Notes: a model not told the origin generated them from the sequence alone. Shown: positions 51,107 through 61,465, numbered from the stretch's first letter. The stretch is DNA of 64,000 nt from Mesorhizobium norvegicum (GCF_004919685.1 NZ_SMYZ01000012.1:62001-126000); one strand, 5' to 3'. Numbers and translations: made by a program.

Positions 51107-51766
51107 TTGCCGTCGGGCTATTCTTTCGTCATCGCCGACGATCACCCGCTGTTTCGCGGCGCGCTGCGTGAAGCGCTCGCCGGCATCGGCAATGTCGCCG
51201 CCATCCACGAGGCCGGCGATTTCGAAAGCGCCAAGGCGCTGGTGGTGGCCAACGAGGATATCGATCTGGTGCTGCTCGACCTGTCGATGCCGGGCGCCAG
51301 CGGCCTCTCCGGCCTGATCTCGCTGCGTGGCATCCATCCGGCGGTGCCGCTGGTCGTGGTGTCGGCGCATGACGATCCGGCGACCATCAGGCGGGCGCTC
51401 GATCTAGGCGCTTCCGGCTTCATCTCCAAATCGGCCAGCATGGAAGAGATCCGCAGCGCCGTGCAATCGGTGCTTGCCGGTGACATTGCAGCACCGGTCG
51501 GCGTCGATCTCGGCGTCGAGCGCGATCCCGAAATATCCGACCTGATCAAGCGCCTGCAGGCGCTGACACCGCAGCAGACCCGGGTGCTCGGCATGCTGGC
51601 CGAGGGCCTGCTCAACAAGCAGATCGCCTATGAGCTCGGCGTCTCCGAGGCCACCATCAAGGCGCATGTCTCCGCCATCCTGCAGAAGCTCGGCGTCGAC
51701 AGCCGCACCCAGGCGGTGATCCTCCTGTCCAAGATCGGCAGCGACCCGCTGCAGCCGACAAGCTGA
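51107..51766 (+). CDS. NarL/LuxR-type response regulator, CrbR-like
   Basis: 219 residues from a TTG with GGGGAGGGA just upstream. Receiver domain: FVIADDHPLFRGALREAL, phospho-Asp58 (VLLDLSMPGASG), SAHDD and Lys in FISKSAS. HTH at about 150-205 (LTPQQTRVLGMLAEGLLNKQIAYELGVSEATIK). Regulators of this type (CrbR, ErdR) pair with symporter-histidine kinases; one such kinase lies 2.6 kb downstream (54403-57891). The pairing is inferred from this closeness. Likely role: control of acetate or other carbon use. Confidence 0.88.
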   Translation: MPSGYSFVIADDHPLFRGALREALAGIGNVAAIHEAGDFESAKALVVANEDIDLVLLDLSMPGASGLSGLISLRGIHPAVPLVVVSAHDDPATIRRALDLGASGFISKSASMEEIRSAVQSVLAGDIAAPVGVDLGVERDPEISDLIKRLQALTPQQTRVLGMLAEGLLNKQIAYELGVSEATIKAHVSAILQKLGVDSRTQAVILLSKIGSDPLQPTS

Positions 51767-51800
51767 TCCCCAGGGCGCCCCTGTTCAATCAGAACAGTGT

Positions 51801-53312
51801 TCAATCGGAGCACTGAACCTCCGTCCGCCGCATCGGCCTGGCGTTGAAGCTCGCGAAACTGATGGCGGCCATGATCCAGACGCCGATCGCGCCATAGAGC
51901 ATGACCCAGCCAAAGCCGTTGCGCAGCGCATCCTGGGCGACGGTCCCGGCGAGCCCGGAGATGGGATTTCCAGCAGCGATCGCTTCGGCGAGGAGACGCA
52001 ATCGGGCGGCGTCGAGGTCAGGCAGCGCTTCCCCCAGATGCGCCAGCACACCGCTGGCCAGGATGAAGCCCATCACCGCGATGTTCAGCGCCAATGAAAC
52101 CATGCGAGCGCTCATGTCGATGCCGGAGGCCATGCCGGCGCGGTCGCTCGAAACGGAACCCGTCGTTGTGTTGGTGACAGGTGTGTTGGCTATTCCCAGA
52201 CCCGTCCCGGCGATCAGGCAGCCGGGCAGCATCGTCAGCCAATCCGGCCGCGCGGCGGCACTGCCGAACTTCATCACGATGAACCCGACGCCGATGATGA
52301 CGAGGCCCGCCGGAATGATGATGCCGGGCCGATAGCGCAGCGAAAAGCGCTCTGCCAAGGGCGGCAGCACAAGCGTCGGCAGCGTGTAGGCAAGCAGGGC
52401 AAGGCCGGTCGAGACGGTGTCATAGCCGAGCCCGGCGTGGAACCAGATCGGCAGGTAGATCATGAAAGGCCAATAGCTGAGGTTCATCGCCGCCGAGCCG
52501 ACGATGGCGCCGGAAAAGGGCCGGATCCGGAAGACCGAGAAGTCGAACATCGGCCGCCGGCTGACCTTCTCGGCAATGAGGAAGGCGATGAAGCTCGCTA
52601 TCGAGATACCGAGGATCGCCAGCGCGGTTGGGCTGGAGAAACCCAGATCCGGCCCCTGGATGATGTAGAAGACGAGACAGAAGACCGACGGCGACAGCGT
52701 CAGGATGCCCGCTATGTCGAGCTTGCCCGCCAGCGGGTCCTTCGATTCGTGGACGCCCATCAGAGCGAGCACGAATGCCAGCGCCGCAACCGGCACGTGG
52801 ACAAGAAACACCCATTGCCAGCTCGAGACCGCGACGATACCGCCGCCGATGATGGGGCCGAAGCCGAGGCCGGTGCCGAAGATGACGCCCCACCAGCCCC
52901 ATGCGACGGCGCGTTCGCGTCCTTCCCTGAATTCATGCGACAGCACGGCAAGCTGGCAGATCAGCATCGCACCGCCGCTCAGGCCTTGCAGAAACCGGGC
53001 GACGATGAGCGTGGAGACGCTTTCGGCGACGCCGCAGATCAGTGATGTCAGGCCGAAGGCGGCGATGGCGACCAGAAAGACACGCTTGCGCCCGTAACGA
53101 TCGGCAATCGTGCCGACCGCCATCAGCACCGTCGTGACCGCGATCGTATAGGCGTTCATCACCCATTGCAGTTGCTTGAAGTCGGCGTGCAGCACCTGCT
53201 CCAGTGTCGGCAGGATCGTGGGAACGCTTGAAATCTCCAGACCGAACATCAGGCACGCCAGGCAGGCGGCAAACAGAACGATGATGCCTCGGCGGGTCAG
53301 TACAGTGGGCAT
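51801..53312 (-). CDS. MFS drug/metabolite exporter, DHA2 (EmrB/QacA) family
   Basis: 503 residues, 14 predicted helices. Motif A is GTIADRYGRKRVF; motif C-like GFGPIIGGGIVAVSSWQWVF is typical of DHA2 antiporters. Divergent from a LysR gene, with which it likely forms a regulator-target pair. No membrane fusion protein gene is adjacent, so it may act alone. Substrate unknown. The C-terminus ends in an unusual CSD. Confidence 0.88.
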   Translation of the reverse strand: MPTVLTRRGIIVLFAACLACLMFGLEISSVPTILPTLEQVLHADFKQLQWVMNAYTIAVTTVLMAVGTIADRYGRKRVFLVAIAAFGLTSLICGVAESVSTLIVARFLQGLSGGAMLICQLAVLSHEFREGRERAVAWGWWGVIFGTGLGFGPIIGGGIVAVSSWQWVFLVHVPVAALAFVLALMGVHESKDPLAGKLDIAGILTLSPSVFCLVFYIIQGPDLGFSSPTALAILGISIASFIAFLIAEKVSRRPMFDFSVFRIRPFSGAIVGSAAMNLSYWPFMIYLPIWFHAGLGYDTVSTGLALLAYTLPTLVLPPLAERFSLRYRPGIIIPAGLVIIGVGFIVMKFGSAAARPDWLTMLPGCLIAGTGLGIANTPVTNTTTGSVSSDRAGMASGIDMSARMVSLALNIAVMGFILASGVLAHLGEALPDLDAARLRLLAEAIAAGNPISGLAGTVAQDALRNGFGWVMLYGAIGVWIMAAISFASFNARPMRRTEVQCSD

Positions 53313-53458
53313 GGTTCAACCTTTCGAACGTATTTGGCGGCAATCGGCGAATCCATCGCAGCTCGCCCGGCGCGCGTATGGCCCAGGGTAGGCGAGGCTT
53401 GATCATTTTAGAATTGCATGGCTGGCTATTTCAGAGACAACAAGTGCGGATAGCTGAC

Positions 53459-54367
53459 ATGACGCTGGACGTAGATGCTGTGAAAACATTCGTTGCCATC
53501 GCCGATCTTCAAAGCTTCACGCGCGCGGCCGAGGCTCTTGGCAGCACGCAAGGGGCGATCAGCGTGAAGCTGAAGCGGCTGGAAGAGCGCGTCGGCCAGA
53601 AATTGATCGAGCGCACACCTCGGCTGGTGCGCTTGTCGGCGCAGGGCGCGGTGTTTCTTCAGCCCGCGCGCGACTTCCTCGCCGCGCACGACCGCGCCAT
53701 TGCCAGCCTGTCTTCGGTGCGCCGCCGCTTCACACTGGGCATCGCCACCCATGTCGGAGGCGCGGAAGTCCCGACATTGCTGGCACGGCTCAATGCGCAT
53801 GACCCGGCGCTCACCATCGAGGTGCGGCTTGACGATTCGCGCGACCTGCTGGACGCCTTCGATCGTGGTGAGATCGATGCCGCGATCATCCGCCGGGAGG
53901 ATGACCGGCGCGATGGTGAAGTGCTGGCACCCGAACATTTCGGCTGGTACGCCGCCCCGGACTTCGTCTACCGGGCCGACGAGCCGCTGCGCCTGGCAGC
54001 ATCCTCGCCATCCTGCGGTATCCGCAACATCACGACCCGCGCGCTCGATGCTGTTGGAATACCGTGGACGGAAGTGTTCCTTGGCTGCGGCTCCTTCGCC
54101 GTTGCCGAAGCCGTCTCGGCCGGCCTCGCAGTCTCGGTGTTTTCCTGCCGGCTTGCCCCGTCCGGCACCATCGAGGTCAGCCGGAAGTTCGGGCTGCCGG
54201 CGCTGCCGCCCTCCGAGATCGTGCTGCTTTCTACGCTCACGGACGCCAAGTCCCGGGAGGCGCTGAGGACGCTTGCAATGGCCTTTCGCGAGCATCGTCC
54301 GCCCGTGGCGGGCAATGCCGGGCGGCCCCGGTTCCGCAATTCCCAGATGGTCGACAGCCAGTCGTGA
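53459..54367 (+). CDS. LysR-family regulator divergent to MFS exporter
   Basis: 302 residues from ATG 53459. HTH: DAVKTFVAIADLQSFTRAAEALGSTQGAISVKLKRLEE. Effector domain: RRFTLGIATHVGGAEVPTLLARLN, DDSRDLLDAFDRGEIDAAIIRRE. Typical LysR divergent arrangement suggests control of the exporter; the 146-base gap would hold the operator. Convergent with the hybrid kinase gene, 35 bases apart. Confidence 0.88.
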   Translation: MTLDVDAVKTFVAIADLQSFTRAAEALGSTQGAISVKLKRLEERVGQKLIERTPRLVRLSAQGAVFLQPARDFLAAHDRAIASLSSVRRRFTLGIATHVGGAEVPTLLARLNAHDPALTIEVRLDDSRDLLDAFDRGEIDAAIIRREDDRRDGEVLAPEHFGWYAAPDFVYRADEPLRLAASSPSCGIRNITTRALDAVGIPWTEVFLGCGSFAVAEAVSAGLAVSVFSCRLAPSGTIEVSRKFGLPALPPSEIVLLSTLTDAKSREALRTLAMAFREHRPPVAGNAGRPRFRNSQMVDSQS

Positions 54368-54402
54368 CCGCCGGTCGCGCCGGCAACGCCAGGCGCCGGA
54401 TG

Positions 54403-57400
54403 TTATTCGGCCGCCGATGCCAGCGGCCTGACCCTGGCCATCATCGAGCGCAGCACCGCCGGTTTGAGCGGCTTGTTGATCACCGCAATCTCGAGCCCGC
54501 CCGCGGCCGTGCGCACCTCGTTGGAGCGGTCGGCGGTGACCAGCACGGCCGGCAGATTGTCGCCATGGATCGCGCGCAGCCTGACGATGATATCGAGACC
54601 GGTTTCGCCGTCGAGATGGTAGTCGGCAAGGACGATGTCCGGGCGGTGCATCGCGGTGCTCTCCAGATCCCTCGAGCCGGACACGGTGTCGACGTTGCAG
54701 CCCCAGCCTTCGAGCAGGAGCCGCATGCCTTCGAGGATGCGGGCGTCGTTGTCGATGCACAGAACGTGCAGCCCGGCCAGCGAGGCTGTCGCGCGGGCCG
54801 GGGTTTTGGTTTCGATCTCGCGCCGCGGCTCCTGCACGGCCGCCACGGGCAGGATGACGGAAAAGCGCGTGCCCTTGCCCGGATTGGAAAAGATCCGGAT
54901 CTCCAGGCGCAAAACCCGGGCGATGCGGTCGACGATGGAGAGGCCGAGACCGAGGCCCTCGGCCTCGCGCGCGCCTTCGTCCAGCCGGGTGAATTCGTGA
55001 AAGACCGTGTTCAGCTTGTCGCCGGCGATGCCGATGCCGGTGTCGATCACCTGGATCTCGGCCAGTTCGCCGCGCCGCCTGACGCCAACCAGAACGCGGC
55101 CGTGGCGCGTATATTTGATGGCGTTGGAGACGAGGTTTTGGATCAGGCGCCGCAACAGGTTGCGGTCCGTGGTCACGGTCAGCGATGACGGCATGATCGT
55201 CAGCTCGAGTTTCTTTTCAGCGGCCAGCGGTCGGAAGTCGTTGCCGATCTGGCGCAGCAATCCGTCGAGGTTGAAGGCGGTGTCGTCCGGCTTCATCGCA
55301 CCGGCGTCGAGGCGGGAGATGTCGAGCACGGCGCCGAGAATGGTCTCGACCGATTCCAGCGAGGATTCGATGTTGACCGCTGCCTTGCCGGCCGGCCCCT
55401 TGCCGGCCTTCTCGATCAGCGACGAGCAATAGAGCCGGGCGGCGTTCAGCGGCTGCAGGATGTCGTGGCCGGCGGCGGCGAGGAAGCGCGTCTTGCCGAG
55501 ATTGGCCTCCTCGGCCAGCATCTGCGCCTGCGCCAGCTCCTCGTTGACGCGGGTCAGTTCGATGGTGCGGGTCTTGACGCGCTGCTCCAGCGATTCATTG
55601 GCGCGTTTCAGTGCCAGGTCTTGTTCGACGCGTCCGGAAATGTCGGCATAGGTGGCGACGATGCCGCCGTCCGGCATCGGGTTGGACCGCAGTTCCAGGA
55701 TGCGGCCGCTGGTTTTCAGCTCCATCTGCCACGGGCTGACGAAGCTGGTCAGCCGGTTGAGCATGGCCACGCGCTGCTCCGCCGGAATGTCGCCGCGCTC
55801 CGAGAGATGGCGCAGGATGCTGTCGAGCGATACACCGACCTGGCCCATCTCGTCGGGCAGGTCGAACAGGGCCCGGTACTGGCGGTTCCAGCAGATCAGG
55901 CGGAAATCGCGGTCGAAGACGGTGATGCCTTGTTCCATCTGGTCGAGCGCGATCTGCAGCAGGTCGCGGTTATGCTGCAGCGCCTCGGTGGCGTCGTCGA
56001 GCAAGCGGAAGGCATCCCTGGATTCGCGGTCGTGGCGCCGAAACAGCAGCGACAGGATCAGCCGCGCCGAGGAGGAGCCGACGGCGCTGGCCAGCAATTG
56101 CTCGGAAAAGCGGATGACGTCCATGCTCGCCTGCTCGTTGCCGTGCAGCGATGTTCCGTTGGTCTTTTCGAAAGACTGGAAGGAGCGCTCGGTGCGCTCG
56201 ACGCCAAGATAGCGACCGATCGTGTCCTTGAGGTCGTTGACGGTGATGGCGGTGCGGAAGCGGCGCAGGCTGGGCATCGGGCCGGCATCGCGCGGCACGA
56301 AGATCGACGCCTGGATGCGCTCCAGCGGCACCGATGCGCGCGAGAGGGAACCCAGCACAAAGAACACCGCGTTGATCGACAGGCTCCACAACACGCCGTG
56401 ATTGAGCGGTTCGGCCACGGTGCCGAACAGGGCCTGCGGCCGCAACGCTTCGAAGCCGAACAGCCCGTGCACGATGATGCCGGTATCGGGTGCGGCAAGC
56501 GATGGAAACAGCAGCGTGTAGCCCCAGACGAGGATGCCGGCGACCATGCCAAGTGCGGCACCCCGGCCATTGGCGCCGCGCCAGATCAGCCCGCCGATCA
56601 GCGCCGGCGCAAACTGCGCGATGGCGGCGAACGACATCAGGCCGATCGACGACAGGCGCGCGCTGTTGGTGCTCTCGCGGTAATAAAGGAAGGCGATGAA
56701 CAGCAGGATGAAGATCGCCCCGCGCCGCACATTGAGGATGAGCGTCGACCAGTCTTCGTTCTCGGAGGTCGAGGTCTTGAGCAGGCGGCGCACGAACAGC
56801 GGAATGACGAGGTCGTTGGAGATCATGATCGACAGCGCCACGCTCTCGACGATCACCATCGCCGTCGCCGCCGACAGCCCGCCGATGAAGGCCGCCATCG
56901 CCAGCACGTCATGGCCGCTGAACAAGGGCAGCGACAGCACGTAGAGATCGCTGCTGGTCCCGGTGCCGACCAGCGACAGGCCGGCAAACGCGATCGGCAG
57001 CACGAACAGATTGATCGCCACGAGGTAGAGCGGAAACACCCATGTCGCGGTGCGCAGTTCGGCCTCGCCACGGTTCTCGACGATGGTGACGTAGAACTGC
57101 CGCGGCAGCATGATGATGGCAAAGCCGCTCAGGCAAGTCAGCACCAGCCAGGTGGCGAGCGAGGTGTTGTAGCTCATCGCCTGCCGAACCTGTGCATTCT
57201 GGGCGAGCTTGTCGAACATATCGCCCGGACCGCCGAAGATCAGGAAGGTGACCATCAGGCCGATGGCCAGGAAGGCGGCAAGCTTGACCACGGTTTCGAC
57301 GGCCACCGCCAGCACCAGCCCGTCCTGGTGTTCTGTGGCGTCGGCGTGGCGTGTGCCGAACAGCACCGCAAACAGCGCCAGCAGCATGGCGACGACCAGC

Positions 57401-57891
57401 GAGATGTCGCTGACGAAGGGATCGAAGGAGGGCGGCGATCCCGTATAGTGCTCGACCATCAGGCTGACCGAGCCGGAAATCGCCTTCAACTGCAGCGCGA
57501 TATAGGGGACCGCGCCAATGGTGGCGATCAGCGTGGCGATCGCCGCGACAGTAAAACTCTTGCCATAGCGTGCGCCGAGGAAGTCGGCGATCGAGGTGAT
57601 CTTCTCCGTCTTGGCCAGCCGCACGATGCGGTTGAGCAGCGGAAAGCCGAACACGAAGACCAGCACCGGGCCGGTATAGATACCCAGGAATTCGAGGCCG
57701 CGTTCGGAAGAGAGGCCGACCGAGCCGAAGAAGGTCCAGGACGTGCAGTAGATCGCGAGGCTGAGCGCGTAGATGAAGGGCCGGGCTCGGCTCGGCCCTG
57801 AAATGGCCGAGCGGCGGTCGCCCAGGCTGGCGATGGCGAACAGCAGCGTCACATAGGCGATCGCGATGATGACGATGAACAAGCCCTGCAC
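54403..57891 (-). CDS. CrbS-like symporter-linked hybrid sensor histidine kinase
   Basis: 1162 residues from a GTG with GGGAGGATC upstream. Residues 1-510 are a sodium/solute symporter (SLC5/PutP-like) domain with about 13 helices; 560-770 carry a linker with a PAS domain (DQMEQGITVFDRDFRLICWN); a coiled coil precedes the H box FLAAAGHDILQPLNAARLY with His809; ATPase G boxes are IQVIDTGIGIAGDK and GLGLGLSIVDR; a C-terminal receiver has Asp1090 (IVLADYHLDGE). This layout matches CrbS-type kinases that set the acetate switch. The CrbR-like regulator at 51107 is the likely partner. Confidence 0.92.
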   Translation of the reverse strand: MQGLFIVIIAIAYVTLLFAIASLGDRRSAISGPSRARPFIYALSLAIYCTSWTFFGSVGLSSERGLEFLGIYTGPVLVFVFGFPLLNRIVRLAKTEKITSIADFLGARYGKSFTVAAIATLIATIGAVPYIALQLKAISGSVSLMVEHYTGSPPSFDPFVSDISLVVAMLLALFAVLFGTRHADATEHQDGLVLAVAVETVVKLAAFLAIGLMVTFLIFGGPGDMFDKLAQNAQVRQAMSYNTSLATWLVLTCLSGFAIIMLPRQFYVTIVENRGEAELRTATWVFPLYLVAINLFVLPIAFAGLSLVGTGTSSDLYVLSLPLFSGHDVLAMAAFIGGLSAATAMVIVESVALSIMISNDLVIPLFVRRLLKTSTSENEDWSTLILNVRRGAIFILLFIAFLYYRESTNSARLSSIGLMSFAAIAQFAPALIGGLIWRGANGRGAALGMVAGILVWGYTLLFPSLAAPDTGIIVHGLFGFEALRPQALFGTVAEPLNHGVLWSLSINAVFFVLGSLSRASVPLERIQASIFVPRDAGPMPSLRRFRTAITVNDLKDTIGRYLGVERTERSFQSFEKTNGTSLHGNEQASMDVIRFSEQLLASAVGSSSARLILSLLFRRHDRESRDAFRLLDDATEALQHNRDLLQIALDQMEQGITVFDRDFRLICWNRQYRALFDLPDEMGQVGVSLDSILRHLSERGDIPAEQRVAMLNRLTSFVSPWQMELKTSGRILELRSNPMPDGGIVATYADISGRVEQDLALKRANESLEQRVKTRTIELTRVNEELAQAQMLAEEANLGKTRFLAAAGHDILQPLNAARLYCSSLIEKAGKGPAGKAAVNIESSLESVETILGAVLDISRLDAGAMKPDDTAFNLDGLLRQIGNDFRPLAAEKKLELTIMPSSLTVTTDRNLLRRLIQNLVSNAIKYTRHGRVLVGVRRRGELAEIQVIDTGIGIAGDKLNTVFHEFTRLDEGAREAEGLGLGLSIVDRIARVLRLEIRIFSNPGKGTRFSVILPVAAVQEPRREIETKTPARATASLAGLHVLCIDNDARILEGMRLLLEGWGCNVDTVSGSRDLESTAMHRPDIVLADYHLDGETGLDIIVRLRAIHGDNLPAVLVTADRSNEVRTAAGGLEIAVINKPLKPAVLRSMMARVRPLASAAE

Positions 57892-58142
57892 GCCGGCAAG
57901 ATCCTCCCTGTGCCGAATTTCAACCCGGCTTGCCCAGACGCAATCACAGCTTGGCTTCCGAGTCCATCACGGCTTTGGGTGCATGAAGGCCGTGATTTCC
58001 GGGACTGCCGCAGGGTAAGGAGAAACCGGTTGCTTTCTCCTTTTTGCCGATGTTGCAACCGGAGGTTTTTGTTATGTTGCCTCAGGTCGATGCCCGCAAG
58101 GACGGAAACGGCAGCTCGGCCGGTCATGACAAGGAGGGTCGA

Positions 58143-58565
58143 ATGCTGAAAGAATTCCAGGAATTCATTTCCAAGGGCAATGTGATGGACCTTGCGGTCG
58201 GCGTCATCATCGGCGCGGCCTTCGGCAAGATCGTAGATTCTCTTGTCAACGACATCATTATGCCGATCGTCGGTGCGATTTTCGGCGGCTTGGACTTCAA
58301 CAACTATTTCCTGGGGCTCTCCTCGGCCGTCAACGCCACCTCGCTGGCGGACGCCAAAAAGCAAGGCGCTGTTTTCGCCTATGGCAGCTTCATCACCGTG
58401 GCGCTGAACTTCATCATCCTCGCTTTCATCATCTTCCTGATGGTCAAGGCAGTGAACAACATGCGCAAGCGGCTTGAGCGCGAGAAGCCGGCTGCACCAG
58501 CCGCTCCGCCGCCAGCCGACGTCGCGCTGCTCACCGAAATTCGCGACCTGCTCGCCAAGAGATAG
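58143..58565 (+). CDS. mscL: Large-conductance mechanosensitive channel MscL
   Basis: 140 residues. [41 protein letters not shown] is the highly conserved first helix region (shown here in two parts: [20 protein letters not shown] then [18 protein letters not shown]), with TM2 [20 protein letters not shown] and a C-terminal [11 protein letters not shown] bundle helix. Channel that relieves turgor on hypo-osmotic shock. AAGGAGG lies six bases before ATG 58143. Confidence 0.96.
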   Translation: MLKEFQEFISKGNVMDLAVGVIIGAAFGKIVDSLVNDIIMPIVGAIFGGLDFNNYFLGLSSAVNATSLADAKKQGAVFAYGSFITVALNFIILAFIIFLMVKAVNNMRKRLEREKPAAPAAPPPADVALLTEIRDLLAKR

Positions 58566-58588
58566 ACTGATCAGGTTCTTCTGGACCA

Positions 58589-58618
58589 AAACCCCGGTCG
58601 TTCGCGGCCGGGGTTTTC
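58589..58618 (+). terminator. Rho-independent terminator after mscL
   Basis: AAAACCCCGG (58589-58598) pairs with CCGGGGTTTT (58609-58618) across a ten-base loop, ending in a T run. It starts 24 bases after the mscL stop. Confidence 0.8.
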
Positions 58619-58676
58619 TGTTTTCGCATCTGGTAAGGAGCGCTGATAAACGCCCGAGATCGGAACGGACCCGCCC

Positions 58677-59843
58677 ATGACCCTCATCGACAGCTTGCGC
58701 ACGGAGGCCCGCGCCGCGCCCGAAAGCGGCATTGTCGCCGTCGTCAACTACGGCCGGCTGCGCGAGGGCATGATCCCGCTCTGGGCCGGTGAGGGCGATT
58801 TGCCAACGCCTTCATTCATCACCGATGCCGCGTCGAAGGCGCTGGCCGGCGGCGAGACGTTCTACACCTGGCAGAAGGGCATCCCCGATCTCAGGCAGGC
58901 GCTTTCCCGCTACTATGCCAGGCATTTCGGCGAGACCTTCCCCGAGGAGCAGTTCATCGTCACCGGGTCCGGCATGCACGCCATCCAGCTGGCGCTCGAC
59001 GCGCTCGCCGGTGCCGGCGACGAGGTTGTCTATCTGTCGCCGGCCTGGCCGAACTTTGATGCTGCCGCGGCGATATCGGGAGCCGTTCCGGTAGCGGTCA
59101 CGCTCGATCATTCCGGCAATGGCTGGTCCTGCGACGTCGAGAAGATTGCGGCGGCGATCACGCCGCGCACAAAAGCGCTGTTCATCAACACGCCGTCGAA
59201 CCCGACCGGCTGGACCGCCGATCATGAAACCTTGCAGGCGATCCTCGATCTTGCGCGCGCGAAAAATCTCTGGATCATCGCCGACGAGATCTATTCGCTG
59301 TTCCACTACAGCCATGGCCGTGCGCCGTCCTTCCTCGACATCGCCACGGCGGAAGACCGCATCCTGTTCGTCAACAGTTTTTCCAAGAACTGGGCGATGA
59401 CCGGCTGGCGCGTCGGCTGGATCAAGACGCATCCCGCCTTGCAGCAGGTGTTCGAGAACCTGATCCAGTATTCCAACTCCGGCGTCGCCCAGTTCATGCA
59501 ACGCGGCGCCGTCGCAGCGCTTGATGAGGGTGATGGCTTCGTTGCCGAACAGGTGGAACGGGCGCGCAAGGCACGCGATCTGGTCTGCGGCATTCTCGGC
59601 GCCACAGGCCGCGCCCGGTTCACCGTGCCGCAAGGCGCGTTCTATCTTTTCTTCACGGTCGACGGCATCACCGATTCACGCGCGGCTGCCTTCGACATCG
59701 TCGACAAGGCCAATGTCGGCCTGGCTCCCGGTACGGCCTTCGGTCCCGGCGGCGAAGCCTTCCTCAGGCTGTGCTTCCACCGCCGCCTCGACCAGATCGA
59801 GGAAGCGGCGCACCGGCTGGCGACGTGGATGAAGAACGCCTGA
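58677..59843 (+). CDS. Class I/II PLP aminotransferase
   Basis: 388 residues. Motifs: WAGEGDLPTPSFITDAA, VTGSGMHAIQLALDAL, NTPSNPTGW, IIADEIYSLFHY and the PLP-Lys motif SFSKNWAMTGWRVGW. Belongs to the aspartate/aromatic aminotransferase group (AAT_I); the amino donor cannot be fixed. Monocistronic between the mscL terminator and the convergent hemA gene. Confidence 0.88.
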   Translation: MTLIDSLRTEARAAPESGIVAVVNYGRLREGMIPLWAGEGDLPTPSFITDAASKALAGGETFYTWQKGIPDLRQALSRYYARHFGETFPEEQFIVTGSGMHAIQLALDALAGAGDEVVYLSPAWPNFDAAAAISGAVPVAVTLDHSGNGWSCDVEKIAAAITPRTKALFINTPSNPTGWTADHETLQAILDLARAKNLWIIADEIYSLFHYSHGRAPSFLDIATAEDRILFVNSFSKNWAMTGWRVGWIKTHPALQQVFENLIQYSNSGVAQFMQRGAVAALDEGDGFVAEQVERARKARDLVCGILGATGRARFTVPQGAFYLFFTVDGITDSRAAAFDIVDKANVGLAPGTAFGPGGEAFLRLCFHRRLDQIEEAAHRLATWMKNA

Positions 59844-59921
59844 GCCGCTGACGGAGCCCGAATTGACCGGAAGCGCAGAAAACCGTGTCAGATGGCCGCC
59901 GGAGTAGAGTTTCAAACGGCT

Positions 59922-61199
59922 TCAGCCGCCTGACTTGGGCACCAGCAGGGGAATGATCCGGTCGCTCTTGGCCACAGATGGCCGGCCGGCGGAGCCATAG
60001 GGAATGCCGAGCGCATCCCAGGTCTCGACCAGCGCGTCCTGCAACTCCGCGATCAGTGCATCGGAGTGGAACGGCGTCGGCGTGATGCGCAGACGTTCCG
60101 TGCCGCGCGGCACGGTCGGGTAGTTGATCGGCTGGATGTAGATGCCGTGCACGCCGAGCAATCGGTCGCTGGCCATTTTGCAGGCCTCCGGATCGCCGAC
60201 CAGCAGCGGTACGATATGGGTCGGCGAGTCCATCACCGGCAGGCCGGCGGCCGAGAGGATCTGCTTGGTTCGCGTCGCCTGCTGCTGCTGTGCGTCGCGC
60301 TCGGCCTGCGAGCGCTTGAGATGGCGGATCGACGTGGTCGACGCGGCGGCGATCGCCGGCGGCAGCGCCGTGGTGAAGATGAAGCCTGGCGCATAGGAGC
60401 GCACGGCGTCGATCACCGCACTGGTGCCGGTGATGTAGCCGCCCAGCGTGCCGAACGCCTTGGCCAGCGTGCCTTCGATGATATCGATGCGGTCGGCCAG
60501 GCCCTCGCGTTCGGTAATGCCGCCGCCGCGCGGCCCGTACATGCCGACGGCATGGACCTCGTCGATATAGGTCATGGCGTTGTAGCGTTCGGCGAGCTCG
60601 ACGATCTGCCTGATCGGCGCGATGTCGCCATCCATCGAATAGACGCTTTCGAAGACGATCAGCTTGGCGCGTTCGCGGCCAGCCGCCTGCAGCAGGCTTT
60701 CCAGATGCGCGACATCATTGTGGCGGAAGATCTTCTTTTCCGCACCGGAGCGCCGCACGCCTTCGATCATCGAGGCGTGGTTCAACTCGTCCGAGATGAT
60801 CAGGCAGTTGGGCAAAAGCCGAGCGATGGTCGAAATCGAGGCTTCATTGGAGACAAAGCCGGAGGTGAAGACGAGTGCCGCTTCCTTGTCGTGCAGGTCG
60901 GCAAGCTCCAGTTCGAGCTCGACCAGCGGGTTGCTGGTGCCGGAAATGTTGCGGGTGCCGCCGGCGCCCGAACCCATCTTGCCGGCCGCGTTCTGGAAAG
61001 CGGCGATGACGTCGGGATGCTGGCCCATGCCGAGATAGTCGTTGGAGCACCAGACGGTGATTTCCTCAGCGCGGCCATTGGAACGCCATATGGCGCGCGG
61101 AAACTTACCCGCGATGCGCTCGAGATCGGCGAAAACGCGATAGCGACGCTCGGCATGGAGCTGGTCGATCGCTTCTTCGAAGAACCGCTGATAGTTCAT
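59922..61199 (-). CDS. hemA: 5-aminolevulinate synthase
   Basis: 425 residues. Motifs: [64 protein letters not shown] and the PLP-Lys segment [14 protein letters not shown]. It condenses glycine with succinyl-CoA, the first step of haem synthesis in alphaproteobacteria. Haem demand is high in microaerobic and nodule life; a perfect FNR/FixK box lies 124 bases upstream of the start codon. Confidence 0.96.
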   Translation of the reverse strand: MNYQRFFEEAIDQLHAERRYRVFADLERIAGKFPRAIWRSNGRAEEITVWCSNDYLGMGQHPDVIAAFQNAAGKMGSGAGGTRNISGTSNPLVELELELADLHDKEAALVFTSGFVSNEASISTIARLLPNCLIISDELNHASMIEGVRRSGAEKKIFRHNDVAHLESLLQAAGRERAKLIVFESVYSMDGDIAPIRQIVELAERYNAMTYIDEVHAVGMYGPRGGGITEREGLADRIDIIEGTLAKAFGTLGGYITGTSAVIDAVRSYAPGFIFTTALPPAIAAASTTSIRHLKRSQAERDAQQQQATRTKQILSAAGLPVMDSPTHIVPLLVGDPEACKMASDRLLGVHGIYIQPINYPTVPRGTERLRITPTPFHSDALIAELQDALVETWDALGIPYGSAGRPSVAKSDRIIPLLVPKSGG

Positions 61200-61322
61200 G
61201 TCGACTTCCCAATTTTGCGCGGGATCATAATCATTGCCCTATTGGTCGTCCACCGGGCCTTTTTGGTCAAAATGCCACGCCCCGGACCTGTTCCTAACGA
61301 CCACGGATCGTGGCCTATTCCC

Positions 61323-61336
61323 TTGATGTGGATCAA
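61323..61336. promoter_or_regulatory. FNR/FixK-type anaerobox, likely for hemA
   Basis: TTGAT, GTGG, ATCAA: perfect five-base arms and four-base centre of the FNR/FixK/FnrN consensus. It lies in the divergent hemA-galE gap, 124 bases from hemA and 129 from galE. hemA is a known FnrN/FixK target in other rhizobia, so oxygen control of hemA is the simplest reading. Confidence 0.75.
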
Positions 61337-61465
61337 TTTTGTTTCAGGACGATGCCACATGCCGACAATGCCGGTTACCACGAGTTCTAATGGCCAGGCG
61401 GCAGGCTTTCCAGTAAGGCGGGGGTTGAGACAGTTTCCGATAAATCTTGAGATGCGAGGTCGCGG

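Noticed and set aside
55465..57801. 778-codon open frame on the plus strand opposite the hybrid kinase gene, and a 374-codon one at 54064-55188
   Set aside because: The minus strand encodes a complete symporter-kinase with all motifs; the plus-strand frames have low-complexity His/Arg/Asp-rich composition without any recognisable motif. They result from GC bias at third codon positions.
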